From contig NZ_LWLS01000059.1 in NCBI RefSeq assembly GCF_001905095.1, positions 1 to 64,000 of the forward strand: 64,000 nt of DNA, in the 5' to 3' direction. The stretch comes from Micromonospora sp. CB01531. Its GTDB lineage: Bacteria > Actinomycetota > Actinomycetes > Mycobacteriales > Micromonosporaceae. The position numbers were made by a program, and so were the translations under genes. Of this stretch, positions 60,842-64,000 are shown piece by piece; the stretch's first letter is position 1, and every line of letters begins with the position of its first letter. Under the pieces are notes generated by a model. The model searched no databases and was not told where the DNA came from. It saw nothing but the letters and a program-made list of their open reading frames with translations.

Positions 60842-61833
60842 TCTGTGCTCCCAATTTGCTGGGTCCCCGGACCGGCGTGTCCTTCTTGGCCGAGGATCGT
60901 GTCGGCGCCGAGTTCGAGGAGTTCGGCGGCGAGTGCCTTGCCGATCTCCGCCGCGTCGGCGGGCGTTCCGGTGCGGGACAGCCGGATGTCACGGGAACCG
61001 TCCGGGCTGATCACCGCCCCGCGCAGGTAGATCTCCTGGACAACATCGCCCTCGGCGGTTGAGCCGGTTGGCTCGCCTTCGGCGACGACGCCGTAGGCGG
61101 CGACGGGCGCGCTGCACCCGGCCTCCAGGGTGGCCAGCAGTGCCCGCTCCGCGACGACCACGGCGCGGGACGGTGCGTGATCGAGCAGTGCGAGCAGCTC
61201 GATCAGGTCCTGGTCGTCGACCCGGCACTCCACCGCCAACGCGCCCTGAGCGGGCGCCGGCAGCATCAGCATCGGGTCGAGCGTCTCGGTGATCACGTCG
61301 GTCCGGTCCAGCCGGGCGAGCCCGGCCCGCGCCAGGACGACGGCGTCCAGGTCGGCGTCCGGGCCGAGCACCCGGCCCAGCCGAGTGTCCACGTTGCCCC
61401 GGATCGAGGTGACCTCGAGCTGCATCCCCAGCGCGTGTAGCTGGGCGATGCGGCGCAGCGCACCGGTGCCGACCCGCGCGCCGGGCGGCAGTTCGGCGAG
61501 CGTACGGCCGTCCCGGGCGACCAGCGCGTCGCGCGGGTCCTGCCGGGGCGGCACCGCCGCGATGTGCAGGCCGGGGGCCTCCGCCGTGGGCAGGTCCTTG
61601 TACGAGTGAACGGCGAAGTCGATGACGCCGGCGGTCAACGCGTCCCGCAGCGCGGAGACGAAGACCCCGACGCCGAGCCGGTGCACCGGCGCGGCGGAGC
61701 GGTCGCCGGCGGTCACCACCTCGACCAGCTCGACCTCACGGCCGGTGGCCGCGGTGAGGGCCGCGGCGACATGGCCCGACTGGGCCATCGCCAGGGCGCT
61801 GCCCCGGGTGCCGAGGCGCAGGGGAGCGGTCAT
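60838..61833 (-). CDS. hemC: Porphobilinogen deaminase (hydroxymethylbilane synthase)
   Basis: 331 residues. It polymerises four porphobilinogens to hydroxymethylbilane. RLGTRGSALAMAQSGHVA (about 6-23), FAVHSYKDLPT (about 73-83) with the catalytic Asp, and LEAGCSAPVAAYG with the dipyrromethane-binding Cys240 are visible. It overlaps hemA by four bases and hemD by four bases, consistent with translational coupling. Confidence 0.97.
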   Translation of the reverse strand: MTAPLRLGTRGSALAMAQSGHVAAALTAATGREVELVEVVTAGDRSAAPVHRLGVGVFVSALRDALTAGVIDFAVHSYKDLPTAEAPGLHIAAVPPRQDPRDALVARDGRTLAELPPGARVGTGALRRIAQLHALGMQLEVTSIRGNVDTRLGRVLGPDADLDAVVLARAGLARLDRTDVITETLDPMLMLPAPAQGALAVECRVDDQDLIELLALLDHAPSRAVVVAERALLATLEAGCSAPVAAYGVVAEGEPTGSTAEGDVVQEIYLRGAVISPDGSRDIRLSRTGTPADAAEIGKALAAELLELGADTILGQEGHAGPGTQQIGSTE

Positions 61834-63203
61834 CGCGCACCTCCGGTGGGCGGGAAGTCCAGGGCGTCGAACGACGAGCGGCCGTCGGTGTCGGTCGCCA
61901 CCACGTCGGGCACGTTGTCGACCGGGGAGGTCTGCGGCACCTCCAGGTCGAACAGCTCGCGCAGCAGGGCGGCGTACTGGTCACCGCCCGGCTCGGCGGC
62001 GAGCTGGCGCACCCGTACGGTCGGCTGGTGCAGCAGCCGCTGCACCACCCGGTGCACGGTGCGGGCGACCTCGGCGCGCTGGTCGTCGGTGAAGTCGGGG
62101 CGGCGCTGGGCGAGCCGGCGCAGCTCGGCGGTGACCACGTCGTCGGCGCGTCCGCGCAGCGCGGCCACGGTGGGCGCCACGTCCGCGCCGCGCAGCCAGC
62201 TGAGGAACGCCTCGACCTCGCCGCCGACGATCCGGGTCACCTCGGCGGCGTCGGCGGCGGCGGGACCGTCGGCGAGGATGGCCGCCATCCGGTCGATGTC
62301 GATCACCTCGACGCCGGGCAGCGCGGCGACGCCCTCCTCGACGTCGCGCGGGACGGCCAGGTCGAGCAGGACCAGCGGGCACCGGCCGGCGTCCCGCCGG
62401 GCCGTCGCCCGGGCCACCACGTCGCGGGTGAGGACCGGTTCGGTGGCCGCCGTGGCGGCCACTACGATGTCCACTGTGGAAAGCGCGTCGACCAGCTCGG
62501 CCATCGGCACGGCGTTCGCACCGTACGATTCGGCCAGCCGGACGGCCCGGTCGGCGCCCCGGTTGGTCACGGTCAGCGGTCCGGCGCCCAGCCGGGACAG
62601 GGTGGCCACGCCGAGCGAGCCCATCGCACCCGCGCCGACCACCATGGCGGGCCGGCCGGCCAGGTCGCCGTCGAGCACGTCGGCGGCCAGATCCAGGGCG
62701 GCGGTGACGACGCTCTGACCGGCCCGGTCGATGTTGGTCTCGGCGTGCGCGCGCTTGCCCACCCGCAGCGCCTGCTGCATCAGCTCGTGCAGCAGCCGGC
62801 CGGCCGAGTCGGTGCCGCTGGCCGAGTGGTAGGCGTCCCGGAGCTGGCCGAGGATCTGCGCCTCGCCGACCACCATCGAGTCCAGCCCGGCGGCGACCCG
62901 GAAGACGTGGTCGACGGCGGCGGCGTCGTAGTGCACGTAGAGGTGGTTGGCGAGCGCCGCCGGCGGGCAGCCGGCCTGCTCGGCCAGGACCGCACAGATG
63001 TCGCTGAGGCCGCCGTGGAAGCCGGAGACGGCTGCGTACACCTCCACCCGGTTGCAGGTGGAGACGAGCACGGCCTCGGCGACGTACGGCTGGGCGACCA
63101 GGCGGTCCAGGGTGCGGGTGAGATCGGCGGGCGGGACCGCCAGCTGCTCCAGCGTGGCAACCGGGGCGGTGCGGTAGGACGCGCCGACGACGAGCAGTTT
63201 CAC
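61830..63203 (-). CDS. hemA: Glutamyl-tRNA reductase
   Basis: 457 residues from GTG 63203, overlapping the rex stop. It reduces glutamyl-tRNA to glutamate-1-semialdehyde, the first committed step of the C5 heme pathway. STCNRVEVYAAV contains the catalytic Cys (about 50). VVGEAQILGQLRDAYHSA (about 110-127) is the signature, and AMVVGAGAMGSLGVATL (about 186) the NADPH motif. A helical dimer domain follows with RRPDFTDDQRAEVARTVHRVVQRLLHQP. The open frame extends upstream, but that part overlaps rex. Confidence 0.96.
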   Translation of the reverse strand: MKLLVVGASYRTAPVATLEQLAVPPADLTRTLDRLVAQPYVAEAVLVSTCNRVEVYAAVSGFHGGLSDICAVLAEQAGCPPAALANHLYVHYDAAAVDHVFRVAAGLDSMVVGEAQILGQLRDAYHSASGTDSAGRLLHELMQQALRVGKRAHAETNIDRAGQSVVTAALDLAADVLDGDLAGRPAMVVGAGAMGSLGVATLSRLGAGPLTVTNRGADRAVRLAESYGANAVPMAELVDALSTVDIVVAATAATEPVLTRDVVARATARRDAGRCPLVLLDLAVPRDVEEGVAALPGVEVIDIDRMAAILADGPAAADAAEVTRIVGGEVEAFLSWLRGADVAPTVAALRGRADDVVTAELRRLAQRRPDFTDDQRAEVARTVHRVVQRLLHQPTVRVRQLAAEPGGDQYAALLRELFDLEVPQTSPVDNVPDVVATDTDGRSSFDALDFPPTGGAR

Positions 63204-63970
63204 GTGCCGATCGCCTCCTGGGTGTCGGTGGCCGCGAGCCCGCCGGGCAGGGCGGTGAGGGCGGACCCGCCGGAGGCGGGGAGTGCGGTCAGCGACGCCT
63301 TGCGGTGCTCGTGGAAGGACAGGATCTGCAGCTCGATCGCGAGGTCGACCTTGCGCACGTCGACCCCTTCCGGAACTGAGAGTACGCACGGCGCGAAGTT
63401 GAGGATGCTCGTCACGCCGACAGCGACGAGCTGGTCGGCCACCGCCTGCGCGGCGGACGCCGGGGTGGCGATCACGCCGATCGAGATCGACTCCTCGGCG
63501 GCGACCCGGGGCAGCTCGTCGACGTGCCGGACGGTCAGGCCACTGATCTCCTCGCCGACCCGGGACGGGTCCGCGTCGAAGAGCGCGGCGATCCGGAAGC
63601 CGCGGCTCGCGAAGCCGTCGTAGCCGGCCAGGGCGTGACCGAGATTACCCACGCCGACCAGGGCGACCGCCCGGCGCTGGGTGAGCCCGAGCACGAACTC
63701 GATCTGGTCGATCAGCAGCCCGACGTCGTAGCCGACGCCGCGGGTGCCGTACGAGCCGAGGTGGGAGAGGTCCTTGCGCAGCTTCGCCGAATTCACCCCG
63801 GCGGCGTTGGCCAGCCCCTCGCTGGACACCGTCTCGTGGCCGGTTTCGGCGAGATTGTGCAGGGCACGGAGGTATTCCGGGAGCCGAGCGACGGTCGCCT
63901 CGGGCAGGTCCGGGAGCGCCGGTACGGCACCAGCGCGACCGGGCGCGCCAGGGTGACGGTGCTGACTCAT
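63200..63970 (-). CDS. rex: Redox-sensing transcriptional repressor Rex
   Basis: 256 residues. It represses respiratory and heme genes until NADH rises. An N-terminal winged helix (about 22-90) shows LPEYLRALHNLAETGHETVSSEGLA and NSAKLRKDLSHLGSYGTRGVGY. A Rossmann domain follows (VALVGVGNLGHALAGYDGFASRGFRIAALFDADP). The C-terminal 30 residues are an Ala/Gly/Ser tail. It is the first gene of the rex-hemA-hemC-hemD-hemB set. CGGAG lies seven bases before the ATG. No full TGTGAA-type Rex site is visible in the 30 bases of upstream sequence available. Confidence 0.96.
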   Translation of the reverse strand: MSQHRHPGAPGRAGAVPALPDLPEATVARLPEYLRALHNLAETGHETVSSEGLANAAGVNSAKLRKDLSHLGSYGTRGVGYDVGLLIDQIEFVLGLTQRRAVALVGVGNLGHALAGYDGFASRGFRIAALFDADPSRVGEEISGLTVRHVDELPRVAAEESISIGVIATPASAAQAVADQLVAVGVTSILNFAPCVLSVPEGVDVRKVDLAIELQILSFHEHRKASLTALPASGGSALTALPGGLAATDTQEAIGT

Positions 63971-64000
63971 GAGACTCCGTGCGGTGCGATCCTCGACCAG

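Overview
The window is chromosomal DNA of very high G+C with codons ending mostly in G or C, many GTG starts, and gene order typical of Actinobacteria. The gene set and the intergenic repeats suggest a Micromonosporaceae member, probably Micromonospora; this is inference, since no rRNA or species marker is present. I support 54 protein-coding genes, one of them cut by the left edge. I see no tRNA, rRNA, CRISPR array, transposase or prophage, so this reads as ordinary core-plus-lifestyle chromosome rather than a genomic island.

Layout. 1-12 kb: the Pro-rich N-terminus of an unidentified protein, a TetR regulator, DUF3107, a ferritin-like protein, a DEAD-box RNA helicase, a SAM methyltransferase, a small HTH protein, a copper-type pair (CopZ-like chaperone plus membrane-anchored protein), a RecQ-like helicase fused to a phosphoribosyltransferase-like tail, and a BTAD regulator fused to a membrane and helix-hairpin-helix region. 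12-21.8 kb: a lipoprotein, a complete five-gene branched-chain amino-acid-type ABC operon (livK-G-F-H-M), a secreted glycerophosphodiester phosphodiesterase, and a Trk/Ktr potassium uptake pair. 21.8-33 kb: a Ser/Thr kinase with a CBM2-like outer domain, a membrane-fused spermidine synthase-like protein, a secreted coiled-coil protein, a tightly coupled signalling operon (REC-PP2C phosphatase, CHASE3-type histidine kinase, Rcp1-like response regulator, inositol monophosphatase), and a membrane M28 peptidase.

33-38 kb: DUF1801, Smr, TPR, ROK sugar kinase, ABC-F ATPase, DUF4177-like and BON-methyltransferase genes. 38.4-45.3 kb: an arabinose-polymer utilisation locus with a LacI regulator, tandem operators, a GH51 arabinofuranosidase, a sugar ABC importer without its ATPase, and a GH43-like lipoprotein. 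45.5-57 kb: secreted enzymes (GHL10-type hydrolase, phospholipase A2, lytic transglycosylase, ExeM-type nuclease) interspersed with a large cyclase-domain ATPase regulator, an FmdB zinc ribbon and a double GNAT. 57-64 kb: an HTH gene with two DnaA-box sequences upstream, a gene-poor gap, and the heme cluster rex-hemA-hemC-hemD-hemB, coupled by 4-base overlaps as far as hemD, with hemB 12 bases further on. This cluster makes uroporphyrinogen III from glutamyl-tRNA under a redox-sensing repressor.

The least explained material is intergenic. One hairpin family (GTTGATCATGAGGTT type) occurs in three convergent gene gaps with compensatory arm changes. A second palindrome family (core ATGGCTGCAGAGC) occurs twice, each time beside what looks like a gene-tail remnant. 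A nested inverted repeat lies upstream of livK. The kinase gene also carries an in-phase G GGA AAA heptamer just before its stop, with a compositionally matching Lys/Gly tail in the -1 frame.
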